Shown here: positions 21,555 to 33,054 of the stretch, piece by piece
How positions within the stretch are numbered: the stretch's first letter is position 1
Layout: every line of letters begins with the position of its first letter
Source of the DNA: Pseudofabraea citricarpa
Lineage: Eukaryota > Ascomycota > Leotiomycetes > Helotiales > Dermateaceae
Direction: 5' to 3'
DNA length: 64,000 bases
Assembly (NCBI GenBank): GCA_029641185.1
Contig: JAPWGK010000003.1
Location: 1,054,001-1,118,000 of the forward strand
Position numbers and translations under genes: made by a program
Notes under the pieces: generated by a model
Database searches by the model: none
What the model saw: only the letters and a program-made list of their open reading frames with translations
Told to the model about the DNA's origin: nothing

Positions 21555-24500
21555 ATGCGCAGCAAATTCTGTCCCCTCTGTGATGTTTCGATGGGATCCA
21601 TCCCAATCCCGATTTCATTTCTCCCAGTGCCGCTGCCCCCCCTGGAGTGGTACCGGAATATTCGTGCTGGTATGTGATGCCCTAAATGAAAGCGGCTATC
21701 TCGAGACACTCCTTGCTAACAAAACCTTTTCTTGTTGAAAGTTCGATCCTTGAGAGGGACTTCCTCGCCACTTCTTACAGGAGTCGGGTATCTTTGCCCT
21801 GAAAAAAGAATTCGAGTGCCGGTTGATCCAAACGAGACATACAGTTCTGAGAACGTTGTGCTGGAAGATTATAATCCTCTGTTCAATAATGAAGACTACT
21901 GGGTATTTTGCTTTCACGAAGCCTGCTGGCAGCTGCTTTTACTCCAGTCAGGCAGCACAGAAAACAGTTCACAACTAGCCAATGAGTTGTTTCGTATGCT
22001 ATTGTCCAGCTCTATTGATTCTCTGGGGCATCATTCTTTGTTGCAAGAAACTGGTGGAGCAAGGCAATTTATAAAAAAATATGCTGATCCAGTTAGTGAT
22101 TGCCATAACACGCCTTGGTCATTCATTCATGCAAATCCGCTCGTTCCCGTCGAGTGTGCAGACCTACCCAGACAAAACAACAGCTTCGTCTATAGACGCT
22201 CATCACCATCCAAGGAACTTTATCAGAATGGTAGCTTGGGTAAAGATATATTCGCTCGACTGCCCTTCGAAATCATTCATCAAATTCTTATCCAACTACC
22301 CTCAACGGCTGTACCTAATATCAGGTTAGCCTCCAAAGTTTTTGCAGAGCTTTCCACTCTTGACCAGTTACCTCAAAGTTTCTGGCGCAGCAGATTCTTT
22401 GGTGGCCAAGATATGAGCTTCATTCCTGTGGCTGCTCTCGGAGCGGCTCCCGACTGGCATTATCGATATTTTCAAATTAAGCTGGCCTTGGTCGAAGATG
22501 GCGCATATCTTTCATTAAAGAACCGAAGAAGAATATGGTTAGCCAATTCCCAAACGACACGGATTATAAGACTTTTGCGTAGAACTGGAGGCTTGCAAGG
22601 GAGACAAGTCTCAAATCTTCCATCGTCTTCCAATTATCAAGATGTTGCGAAGGGTCGCGTGGTAACTGCTGATGTTAACGGCGATCGTAATATGGACCTA
22701 CCACGGCTACACCGTCGAGGATGCCGAGAACTTGAGTCAAAGGACTTCTTCCTCCCAGATTCAAGGGAATCCGAAGGCTACAGTTTAGGTATCTCAGTTG
22801 TTCACCTTTCTGGGCAAGCTTACATCTCCGGCTTCCGCATCATCAATAACCGGCAGGAAAGCAAATCCTGTACTGGTTTGATCGTGCCCGAGGAAGAGAG
22901 TGTTCTTGAATTCAACGCTGGAGATGCCATAAGTTTCGTCGAAGTAGCTGTCATCCCTACCGGTATTGTAGGGTTAAAATTCACCATTGGCGGCCGTTTG
23001 AGTAGAGTCTATGATTGCATAGGAAATCAAAGTCATGAATCCATCTCTTTCACTAGACTAGTACCACAAGAGGATAAACTTATATGTGGCTTTTCTCTTG
23101 GTTTTGACGTAAGCTATCCCAGTTTCATCCGACTTGAGTGTTACTCGTAAAGATAATTGAAATAGTTCAAACGCTAATCAATGGTTTTTAGGCATGCAAA
23201 ATAGTCAAAATTGGTCTCCTGGAACGCAAATCACTAGATACCGAAGCAACATCTTCTACAGTGCCTGACCGGAAACAAGAAAACTTTGTGGATGGTAATC
23301 TTTGGAAGCCACATATCCCATGCAACGTGAGGGATCGATTTGAGATGACTCCTTTGAATCAGTCTTGTCAAACCTATCAACCTCTCTTCAATATGGACTT
23401 TGGTGGCACACGAGGACAAAAGCTAAATTCTTTAACTCAAATAACCGCTTTCATGAATGACAGAATAAACTCGTGCTTCATGGGCTTGGAGTTCAAGTAC
23501 TGTGACGGGTCCTTACTTCTATATGGAAGGAGAGTGGGTGCACAAGCGACGATGCTCCTCAATGGACCTGGTGGTGAAAGAATCAACCAAATTATGGTCG
23601 AGTCTTCAGAGGTTCACGATCGTGGTGTCCAAAGTCTATCGGTAAGTTTTTGTGCTCGTTAGTTTTTTATGCATCGTAATCAAATCCGCAGTGCGAGCTA
23701 TATTTGAACCAACCTTTGTAATATGACCCCATTTCCAGGTCGGGGAATATCATTGCAAAATTTTAATTGCGGGCATTGGTGTGCAGATGAAATAAATCAG
23801 CTAATTCTGATCGCTCATCTAGTTCTCTACTAATTTCAGGAATGTATTCGTATTTGAGTTTGAAAATAAAGGTTCGAATGACCAGCGATTACTTAATACC
23901 TATCAAGCAAACGAAAATGGTACCATCGTTGGGTTCGTTGCTGCGGAAGGGGTAAGAGCTCCCAAACAGCCAGAATATATCGATTCTTTCTCACGAGCAA
24001 TAGTCACGAACTGGTTCTTTTCAGAGCTTCGGTATCCTTACTTGCCAAGTCGATAAAGTTCTTTCTCTACCTACTCCGGATGTAGGAATTAATACAGCGC
24101 CTATGAACAAGAATGAACATCTTCAAGTGAAGGCGAATAATATTGATGTTGGTGTACACCTGCTTCAATCTACACTTGGAACATTGAATACTTTTGCGGG
24201 TCTACATGATATTCAGTGTGTCCGATTTTCAGAAGTCCCTGGTGACCTATCAAATAGGCCATCTGCGATCTCGGGCTTGTGGATTGACTATTATGATTCT
24301 ACCAAATCGAGTATTGTAGGGCAATGGGGTCAAGAAACCACGGTGCTAAATCTTGACCGTGCTGAGAGGCTTACTGGAATCACATTCTGGCTTGATTGCA
24401 AACTCACATCAGGCGAAGGTAGAGCTAAATTAGGCCATGTTGTCGGTGTTCGTCTGGTCACATCTAGCTTGCGCTCAATGACTGTCGGGGTGGTATCCTC

Positions 24501-25411
24501 CGATAACTTGGTGAAACTGAATTATAGGGAAAATCGATTTGAAAAACTCGTACGTCATTTAGCACTTAATTCCAAAGTTGTAAGAGGACATTGAGTCTGA
24601 CTTTTTTCTAGGAGAGGATCAGGTGGTCTTATTCTGTTCTCCACGACCACCCTCGCGTTATAACAAGCTTGTCAAGCGTCTTTAGAACCCCGCTGTTCCA
24701 ACCACAAATCAATGCTTCTTGGGTTGTAAAGGAGATCATGCCCTGGCAAGACCAACGCATAAGCGGACAGCTCGACAGGCTCGTGTCTATTCAAGTGCAC
24801 TATGATGCAGAAGAAATCAAAGGCATTTCTTTCACATACACCTCACGCGCGGTTCTACAGCTAGGTGTCTCAGAAACCGACTATACATCTACGAAAACCT
24901 TTGCGGAAAGGGAAGAGCTAGTCCGTCTCGACATAGGCTTCAAACATATGGGCGGGCTCGGAGACATTATAGTAAGTGGTTACAGCTGTCAATCTTCATA
25001 TATAACAGTCTTTTTGACATTTCTCAGTTTCATACGAAGATTCACACTCCCGGAACCCCCCAAACACATGAACTTGAAAATATTGTACCCACGATCCGAT
25101 GGAGCGTACAAAAACCCGGCTCGGACCTCTGTATATACCTTGTGTATGACGAGTTCCATGTTACAGGACGCTTATGGACGAAAGATCTTGAAATCATCGA
25201 CGATAGATGTGTATACTCCTGTCCTCCAGGTGCGAAGTTTGCGGGCTTTGTAAGTACTCCAACGTTTAATCTGTTCTGTATATTTCAGCTCAACGAGATA
25301 TTCGTATTCCTAAAATATAATTGCTAATGCTTGTGAATGTAGTGGGGAAGGGGCTCATGGAAGACGCTGAAGGATTTTGGCGTCTTTTACGTCAAGGAGG
25401 AGGAGGCGTGA
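21555..25411 (+). CDS. F-box protein with repeated C-terminal beta motifs
   Basis: Eight exons: 21555..21669, 21742..23108, 23192..23641, 23823..23951, 24025..24549, 24612..24971, 25028..25249, 25343..25411; 1078 residues. The N-terminus has FCPLCD followed by a CFHEACW element, both of which look like metal-binding Cys/His pairs. The F-box is at about residues 211-255 (LPFEIIHQILIQLPS... SFWRSRF). The rest is a long beta-rich region with a recurring I-x-G-(I/L)-x-F/W motif (IVGLKFTI, FMGLEFKY, ISGLWIDY, LTGITFWL, IKGISFTY), as in large fungal F-box proteins of unassigned C-terminal domain. F-box proteins bring substrates to SCF ubiquitin ligases; the substrate here is unknown. The intron 23642..23822 is long (181 bp) and was chosen because it keeps phase 0 and yields FSTNFRNVFVFE. 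The C-terminus is uncertain, since an acceptor 8 bp downstream would give another tail. Confidence 0.8.
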
Positions 25412-25954
25412 GGAAGGATGAACTTGAATGGCTTGAAAGCATTAGAAGATGTTGGAGGATAGCACTAGTTCAGAGATCGGAACAATACTCCGACTCGGAC
25501 TCTTCTGGGACCTGGCGTGAGAGTCTTGAAGATAGTGATGAATACCAAACGGCGCCAACACGGTATGCATTACGCACGCATGTAGGCTCTTATTTCGACG
25601 CCGCAGAAGGAAGGTTGGACTTGGATGTGGATGACTAGTTGCCGAGAAGATAATACAAGAGAACTTGGAAAATCTGCTTTTGTAATCTAATTTATCTGCT
25701 ATATTGAAACTTCGAGTCCTGTATATTCTCTGCAGCCCTTGTATGTTCTAAAATTCGATTTGATACAATTCCTCTTATGGTGAATGATTATCTCTGTTTA
25801 TAATTTCACACCGTAAGGTAATGTGATTTCCTCGCTTACTCAAAATTCTTACGCGCCCTAGAGATCACGCGACGGCCGTGAAAGATCAAAGAACGAGACT
25901 GTTGTATATTCTGACTCCCTTCAACACATTCAACAACACCAAACAGACCACTCC
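25412..25954. other. Intergenic region or alternative 3' coding of the F-box gene
   Basis: After the stop at 25411 another frame stays open to 25638. It would be used if the last exon began at 25351 instead of 25343, and would encode an acidic tail. The remainder (25639-25954) is AT-rich with no gene and includes the leader of the next gene, with an AACACCAAACAG-type start context. Confidence 0.5.
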
Positions 25955-26665
25955 ATGATGGTCCGCCAGTCAGATACCGAGAAGGAGGGTTGGACGCAAA
26001 ATGATGCTAGCAGTGTTGAGCAGGATCCCATCGATACTTGGGCGCAGCGTCTTCAGCGCACTTTCGAACGCGCACTCGACATTGCTCGTCTCGAACCTAA
26101 CCAGTTTCCTGCGCCAGACGCGCTATGTGGCTATCTACAGAATACGAATCTCCATCAGGCGAAGCTAGAGATTGTGAATCTTCTACCAAAGTGTTGGTCT
26201 CGTTTGGCTATTGCTCAACGTCTTGCGCCTAGATCTCTACTTCAAGGGACAGGTCTTCCACAGGTACAGGCCAAAGCAGCAAAATTCCCTGAGGAAAAGA
26301 AAAGTCTGATCTCCAAAACAGCCGGTTACCAACTGACCGAGGCTTTGCTTCATGCCTGGGTCGGAGCTTTGCTTGATGAATTAGTTCCTCCGCTTTACAC
26401 ATCAACAGATAATTCTCAACTCGCAGCCGGTCCGAATCGACGTCTCAAGTCCCAGAATACCAAGGTCCAGAAATCAGATGTCTTCCTTCAGCAGTTATGT
26501 TGTATGACTTTTTGCGAAGTTATAAATCTTCCTCAAACTCTTAGGCCTAGGTTTGGTGGCTCTGCAGATCTACCTCACCCACTTGCTGCAAGAAACATAG
26601 TAGCTACGACAGGTTCTATCACGAGCGATCAATATTCTAGTGATGACGAGTCAACGCATAGTCCT

Positions 26666-27327
26666 TAGACTTCGGCATGGGTACCCATAACCCATAACCC
26701 ACCCGCCCCATAGGGCCCCATGGGTGGGTTTTTTTATTTTGAAAAAACCCACGGGTTATTTTTTAAAAAAAAAACCCACCCGCAAAACCCATGGGTAATC
26801 TATAAAACCCAGTCACATGATAATATATCTGGGAGCTTTCGGTACTTTATTCGGGTTTATTTTTTAAGCTTTTAAAATACGAGAAATAAGATTTAAAGGA
26901 TTCAGATAATTTTAATTACGAATATTACTTGTTCGTTTAATTATAAGCTCTCGGGAAAGTAGATCTTTGTTTGACGCTTTCTAAAAAGAGAAACTCGTTA
27001 GTACGAAGTTTAGAATCTGAGAATCTGAAATCTGAAGTTTAGAATCTGAAGTTTAGAATCTGAAGTTCAGGATCTGAAATTTAGAATCTGAGAATCTGAA
27101 GTTTAGAATCTGAAATCTAAAATCGAATCTGAAGTTTAGAATCTAAAGTTTAGAATCTGAAATCTAAAGAATCTGAAGATATACTGATTAGTATAACGCT
27201 ATGGGTACCCATAGGTACCCGCCCCATAGGTCGGGTTTTTCCTAAAAAATATAACCCACCCTATAGGTACCCGCGGGTTATTTTGAAATAAGAAAACCCG
27301 ACCCATGGGTACCCATGCCGAAGTCTA
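26666..27327. mobile_element. hAT-like MITE, 662 bp, perfect 23-bp terminal inverted repeats
   Basis: It begins TAGACTTCGGCATGGGTACC and ends with the exact reverse complement. The flanks 26658..26665 and 27328..27335 are identical (ATAGTCCT), an 8-bp target duplication as made by hAT transposases. Subterminal regions are packed with ACCCATGGGT, GGTACCC and ACCCGC(C) motifs, also typical of hAT ends. The middle is a degenerate array of a 14-bp unit. It has no coding capacity and no RIP. Its ends are homologous to those of the 20-kb element at 42578-62856, so it is probably a deletion derivative mobilised by the same transposase family. Confidence 0.92.
27003..27180. repeat. Degenerate tandem repeat inside the MITE
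   Basis: About twelve copies of a 10-15-bp unit based on AGTTTAGAATCTGA, with shortened versions (GAATCTGA, GAAATCTAAA). It fills the centre of the 662-bp element and has no counterpart that I can see in the 20-kb element. Confidence 0.85.
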
Positions 27328-28247
27328 ATAGTCCTACCTTCGGGGAATCGACAGCTTGGGAAACCCTAGGCGACGCCGCAGCAAAGATGTCGCTGGCTGG
27401 TTTGCGCGGCCCGGATGAATCGGAGCAGACATACAAGATGCGCGTGGACATACAGGAAGTAGTGAAAAGACTCCTGGACATTGATGAGGAGCAATACAAG
27501 ATGACGGACGATTGGAAGGATCAGCTGAAGGAAACAATCATCCACAATAAGAACAAAAACGAGACCACGCTTGTGCGAAAGATTCTTCCTTTTCTCGTTG
27601 GTAACCACAGCAAATTCATCCTGACCGAGCCATGGTGTGGTATAGTGATCAATGAAACCATCAATTTGAAATTTCCCCCAGGGTCTGTACCAAACCCCAA
27701 AAGCGACGACACCTTTATGACTGGAATAGAGGATCCAGAGCCAAGTGTTGTCTATGGATACAGTACATATTGCTTTTCCCGATCAGATCTGGTGTTTATT
27801 TTGGAAAAAGAAGATCTGCACCACATAGCTCCTACCTTGTACTTTCCCTTCCTTCTTATGGAGTGGGCTAGTATTCACAAACATATCGAGCAGTCCAAGA
27901 TTCAGGCACGCTGTGGCAGTGCAGCGATCTTAAAATGTATGAGAGACTTCTACAGACACTGTAAATCGCATGGTCTCAAGGAGGATTTGATGTTGGCTCC
28001 TCGACTGGTATTTTCGATCGCCATGGACATGAACTATGCCGAGCTCTTTGTTCACTGGTGGGAGGACTTCGAGGACTTTGAGGAATATCACATGTACTCT
28101 GTTCAGCGATGGTTCGTAGGACCTCAGAATCTGGATGATATGGGACGTATGAAAGCAGTACTTGAGAAGATACTGCAATGGGGACTGGGCGAGCGGCTAA
28201 ACGGCATCAAGGAAGTCGTGAATGACATGGAATCCAACGAGCATTGA

Positions 28248-29066
28248 AATTAAGGCGCTGTGTGAAAGAAGGACAATCATGGAAGGAGCATTGGAACTGT
28301 TTTTCAAAGTCTTGTACACTTGTTGAAGGTTCTCATGTAATTTGCCCGACAGCTCGGTAAAAATACGGGTTAGCGAGCGGGAGTTATTGCCACTCAGCCA
28401 CGCTACACGTAGAAGAATTAACCAGTAACCCCAGTAAACCTTTAACGTCCCATCTTTCTCCCAACAGACCTCAAGGAACTTACGCATGGCAAAGTGAAAT
28501 TCAAGGTAAAGCTGGCTAGCTATTAACCGAGCTCGCCGAGGCAACTCTCGGGATCCAACCACGTGATACGAGTTCTCCGGAGCATACACCTACCTAGGTG
28601 ACGATGACACAGGAGCTAAATTTTAATATGAACGTAGTATGACTTGTTAAACGGAATGGGCATTCATCATCGAGTCGTAGGTCATGTGATAATACAGTAG
28701 TTAACCCGTGCTTGGAGTTCAATATTCTTATAACCTCACTTACCGAATTATTATGATTGGCTTCCCCCTCTGCTAAAAAGATAAGCCAGCTTTTATGCCA
28801 CTGTATTTATGCAACGCGGTGTGACTTGTGAGGCTAAGTCAAGCCTATGACCAGCCACAGTTTTAGACTGGTTTTGAGCCGGTGGGCTCGGAAATACCCC
28901 TCAGTATGATCCACTCTTAGACGACACATTATCAATTCTTATAAACTTTCTTTGTGATCATGAACTTAGTCTCAAAGTTTCGGGTTCCTCTGGTATTTAA
29001 TAGCGCTCATCATCTTCAAGATGTATGCTGTACTACCATCGTCAGAATTCCGGTACATTTTTCAAC
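28248..29066. other. Intergenic region upstream of the FAD monooxygenase
   Basis: No gene seen. A minus-strand open frame at 28197-28589 overlaps the end of the split gene and has no domain features. A short inverted repeat GAGCC-GGTG-GGCTC lies at about 28876-28889, roughly 180 bp before the start codon at 29067, and could be an operator. The GGTCGG motif of the neighbouring promoters is not present here. Confidence 0.5.
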
Positions 29067-31049
29067 ATGACCGATACCAACCCCCCAGAAGTCCTTGACA
29101 TTGATCTTTTGATCATTGGAGCTGGCCCGGCAGGTGCTTCCTTGGCATGTTTTCTTACTTCATACGGTACTGTAGTATATATGTTTCTGAATTGGTCGAT
29201 GTATTAATTGTCTCAAGGTCTGAAAGGCATGATGGTAGCCGCCACCCCTGGAACAGCCGAGACACCGCGAGCCCACATCACCAACATGGCAGCTTTAGAG
29301 TGCCTGCGCGACATTGGGTTAGAGGAAGAATGTTTAAAAGTTGCCGTGAAAGGCGATTCAATGAAGCACACGCGATGGTGCCGCAGCATGGCTGGTGAAG
29401 AATTTGCCAGGATATACTCTTGGGGTAATGACCCTCAGCGGGCAGTGAGTTATTCGTCTGCAGTCACATGACATAGGTCCTGATCAAGAATATTTATAGG
29501 GTGATTATGATGCAGCAAGTCCTTGCCAGCATTGCGATATACCTCAAACGGTCCTTGAGCCAATACTTGTTCAATATGCTACTCACCATGGCTTTACTTG
29601 CCGCTTTGACACGACATTCTTGTCATTCGAACGCGAATCATCCGGCACAATCATCAGCACAGTTCAGGATAATCTGACAAAACAAACCTATGCAATAAGG
29701 TCCAAATACTTGTTCGGTTGTGACGGAGCTCGGTCTCAGGTTATGAGACAATTGGCAATTCCATTGGTCAAAAAGCCTGGGCAAGGATTGGCCACCAATG
29801 TACTTGTCAAAGTTGATCTTGGACATGTGGTAGAGAACCGGATGGGCAATCTGCACTGGGTAGTTCAGCCCGATGAGGTGACACCTGACTTCTGTCATTC
29901 TACCATTGTTCGTATGGTGAAACCATGGCATGAGTAAGTTCAAAGCTCTTTTTCGAAAACTAAATGCTAACTTTTTAGGTGGATGTTCATCATGTTTCCT
30001 GCTCCAGGTGCTGGTGTAAATTTCAGCCCTACACCAGAAGAGTATGAGAGATGTGTGAAGGCTCTAATTGGCGACGACGCGCTCCCTGTTGAAATATTAA
30101 ATGTCTCTAAATGGTTTATCAATGAGATTGTTGCAGAATATTATTCTGACGGTAATATGTTAGTCACCCGTCAGATCTGAGAAGCCCATAAACTCTAACA
30201 TCACTTAGATTCTGCCTGGGCGATGCGGTCCACCGCCATCCTCCATTAAATGGACTTGGTTCCAATACCTGTATCCAAGACGCATTTAATTTAGCGTGGA
30301 AGATAGCATATGTGCTCGAAGGAAAAGCAGGTCCTGAAATACTCGACTCGTATACCATCGAACGCCAGCCAGTTGGAAAGGATGTCATTACACGAGCAAA
30401 TCAGGGGCTTCGTGATCACGGCCCTGTATTTGAAGCTCTGGGAATGATGGACCCCTCGCTCGAGAAACGAAAGCGCGACTTTCAACAACTATCTGAAGCC
30501 ACCAAAGAAGGTGGCCAAAGAAGATCTAAACTCCAATCCGCAATTGAATGTACTGCCCATGAGTTTCACGGTGTAGGTGTCGAGATGAATCAGAGATATG
30601 ATTCCAATGCTGTCTATCTGGCCGATGAAGGTCCAAGACCACCACTACCACAAGACGCAGTTCTGGAGCATGAAATCACGACGTTTCCCGGCAGCAGACT
30701 CCCCCATGCTTGGCTGAACTCGCGGCTACCCGGAAAACAGTTCTCAACTATTGATCTCGCAGGCCATGGATCTTTCTGTTTGCTCACAAGTATAGGGGGA
30801 GAAGCTTGGAAGACAGCTGCGAAAGACGTCTCCAGTGCTCTGGGTATTGAGATACGGGCATACTCAATAGGATGGAAGCAAGATTATGAAGATGTTTACT
30901 TTGACTGGGCAAGGCGAAGAGATATCAACGAAGATGGCTGCATCCTGGTCAGACCAGATAGATTTGTGGCCTGGCGATCTATGTCAATGATTTCAGAGCC
31001 TAAGAAGAAGCTACTTGAAGTTCTGAGCCATGTTTTGGGGCGTGGATAG
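29067..31049 (+). CDS. FAD-dependent aromatic (phenol) monooxygenase, TfdB/phenol hydroxylase type
   Basis: Exons 29067..29166, 29218..29444, 29500..29933, 29979..30158 and 30209..31049 give 593 residues. The N-terminal FAD Rossmann motif is G18-A-G-P-A-G23. The DG motif is C-D184-G-A-R. The second FAD motif spans the last splice junction as FCLGD319AVHRHPPLNGLGSNT...AFNLAWKIA, closest to the 2,4-dichlorophenol 6-monooxygenase branch of the PHBH superfamily. The C-terminal third ends in GCILVRPDRFVAWRSMS, the thioredoxin-like domain of phenol hydroxylases. It is expected to hydroxylate a phenolic ring ortho to OH with NAD(P)H and O2, giving a catechol for the extradiol dioxygenase at 41490. 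Start 29067 was chosen over 29025 because it is the Met closest to the flavin motif. It converges with the M20 hydrolase (206 bp apart). Confidence 0.93.
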
Positions 31050-31255
31050 TGATGGTATGACGCTGTTGCTTTAGATCAAGGAGCTGATATTCCATAGTAA
31101 ATCTCAAACAAGCAGACTTTGGCCAAATGTATTACCGGTTCACACAATTTAAATCAGGGAAGTTTGGTTTTTGTCTTCTTTCCCTTCCTTTTTTAGAAAG
31201 TCAGCCATAAATTTACAAATTAAGTTTAATCAGATAAGGTGTGATCCTTTATGAC

Positions 31256-32668
31256 TTAGACACCAAGCTTGAAATCTTTCTTCGCCCCATCTGCAACTTC
31301 GGGGTCGGTTAAGACCCTCCATCCTAGCATAGCCATGCCTTTCGAGCAATTTATTGCTGAAGCGTGCGCTTCATCTGTGCCAGCAGCTTTGGCAAATGAT
31401 GGATGATGTCCAGTCACGTCTTCTGGTGCTGGGATTGCAAACCCGCCGTGAAAAGTTGGAACCGTATAAGATACATTTCCTTGTGCATAATTAGCCAACT
31501 TGTATTCAACTTTCAGATTAGAACTCACCCATATCAGTGGACGCCGAAGCTGGCACGTCGTCTTTCAACAAGATTTTCTCGCCTAGCACTTCCATATCTT
31601 GCACATAGTATCTGCAAAGAGTCTCGTTGATTCTCAGATCCATATAAGTAGGAGCACTTCCAGAGTTAGCTTCATCCAAATTTCACACTAGATTTCTCAA
31701 CACAAATCTACATACTGTATGTAGTTCAACGTGCAACCAGCTGCCATTGCTGCTGCTTCAAAGCAAGCTTTGACTCGTACCAGTAGCTCGTCCGCACGCT
31801 TGATTGTTGGGCTTCTGATATTATAATTGACGCAAGTGTATTCGGTGATGACGTTTGGAACTGTACCGCCATTTTCGATAACTCCATGAATTCTCTCATC
31901 GGGTCGTATTTGCTGTCTCATCATTGAAATGGTAGAATACGCAGCCACGGCAGCATCTAGGGCGTTCACTCCATTCCATGGCTCAGCGCCTGCGTGCGCG
32001 GGTCTACCCCTGAATTCCGCTCTGAGTTTATGGCTTGCGATCAACTTGAAGCCTGCCAGCCCTGTATATCCATCTTTATAGCTATGAGAAGCAATAGGAT
32101 GGGCCATAATAGCGGCTGCGATGTCATCATTGAAAGCACCGGCCTCGATCAACTTGGCTTTTCCTCCGCCTCCTTCTTCTGCTGGCGTTCCGAGAATCCT
32201 TACACGGCCTGGAATGCCCAGTTGTTGAACTGTCTTGGCAAGTCCAATGAATGCCGCAAGCGAGGATGTAGCGATAAGATTATGTCCACAGGCATGGCCA
32301 ATGTTTGGAAGGGCATCGTATTCTGCACAATACACAACAAGTCGGCCTCCGGTGCCGATTTCAGCTTCAAATGAGGTCTCTAGTCCATATGCATGTTCTT
32401 TGACAGAAAAACCTAGAGATTTGAGTTGGTTGGTAAGAGTCTCGTGAGCGAAGAACTCCGAATAACCTAATTCTGGGTGGCTGTGGATTTGCTTGTCGAC
32501 TTCTCGAAGTTCTACCTCGAGATCATCGATTGTTTTGTTAATAGAGGCTCGTGCCTCTTCAGCCGTATTCGTGAAAGTTGCTAATGTGGCATCAATAACC
32601 TGGCTTTGAGAGGCAGGCTTGTCTTCCAGTGCAGATGTTGAAATGGTTTGGGTAGTTGTTTCGGCCAT
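31256..32668 (-). CDS. M20 family amidohydrolase (AbgB/PM20D2-like)
   Basis: Exons (minus) 32668..31716, 31656..31529 and 31479..31256 give 434 residues. The metal-site motifs are all present: AEYDALPNIGHACGHN (C127, H129), GTPAEEGGGG (E164/E165) and MAHPI (H190). The dimerisation-domain motif GRPAHAGAEPWNGVNALDA follows. Family members (aminoacylase-1-like, p-aminobenzoyl-glutamate hydrolase, IAA-amino acid hydrolase) cleave amide bonds between an acyl or aromatic acid and an amino acid. No signal peptide is seen, so it is probably cytosolic. Divergent from the Zn2Cys6 gene with 386 bp between starts, and inside the aromatic cluster, it could free the aromatic acid or amine from an imported conjugate; that role is inference. 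Confidence 0.92.
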
Positions 32669-33054
32669 GGTTATTGAAATGTGGTTTCCGACTTTTTGAC
32701 CATGGATCAGAGACTTCCCACCATAAATACACTTGGATGGTGGATTTTTGGATCACGAATATGTTTGATTTACCAAGTGGGTCTTCTTTGTGAACATTGA
32801 AGGTGAAAATCATTGTCGGCAATCAAGTCCCTTTGAGATATCGAGATAAGGGTGGTCGGCTAAGTATTCTAGCCGACCGCTTGGCATGCATGCGTGGCTT
32901 AACCATTGACGTCGGCTCCCCACCCCCATCTTTCGTTCTCCAAAACATCTTTTCAATTTGGAGACCAAGTATTTCCTCAAATCAGGCTGGATAGCATCCT
33001 CATTTTTCAGCAATAATTCAAATAGCCGACCGGTCGAAAACGTGCGCTTAAGCC
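32669..33054. promoter_or_regulatory. Divergent promoter with GGTCGGCTA inverted repeat
   Basis: The region lies between the M20 hydrolase and regulator start codons. It holds a perfect 9-bp inverted repeat, GGTCGGCTA (32854-32862) and TAGCCGACC (32870-32878), with a 7-bp spacer. A third copy, TAGCCGACC, is at 33023-33031 and overlaps the palindrome CGACCGGTCG (33027-33036), about 20 bp before the regulator ATG. Inverted CGG-containing half sites are the usual targets of Zn2Cys6 dimers, so this is a likely operator of the adjacent regulator, possibly autoregulatory. Confidence 0.65.

Larger units (their letters stand above)
25955..28247 (+). pseudogene. Gene split by a 662-bp MITE; possible DUF7924-like (PD-(D/E)XK-like) protein
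   Basis: The left coding part is 25955..26665 (237 codons), the right part 27336..28247 (303 codons plus stop). Between them sits a hAT-like MITE flanked by ATAGTCCT on both sides. Both copies of the target site are read in the same frame (...HSP before, SPTFG... after), so the pre-insertion gene was one uninterrupted frame of about 540 residues. Now the first bases of the element (TAG) stop the left half, and an ATG in the other inverted repeat opens the right half at 27315. The right half contains SRSDLVFIL and FPFLLMEWAS...IQARCGSAAIL, which recalls the P-D...E-x-K...Q-x-x-x-G-A layout of fungal DUF7924 proteins. The usual catalytic Lys is Ala here. The family call is tentative; the interruption is clear. 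Whether either half is expressed cannot be told from sequence. Confidence 0.8.

Noticed and set aside
28197..28589. 130-codon minus-strand frame
   Set aside because: It overlaps the split gene's 3' end in antisense and has no features.
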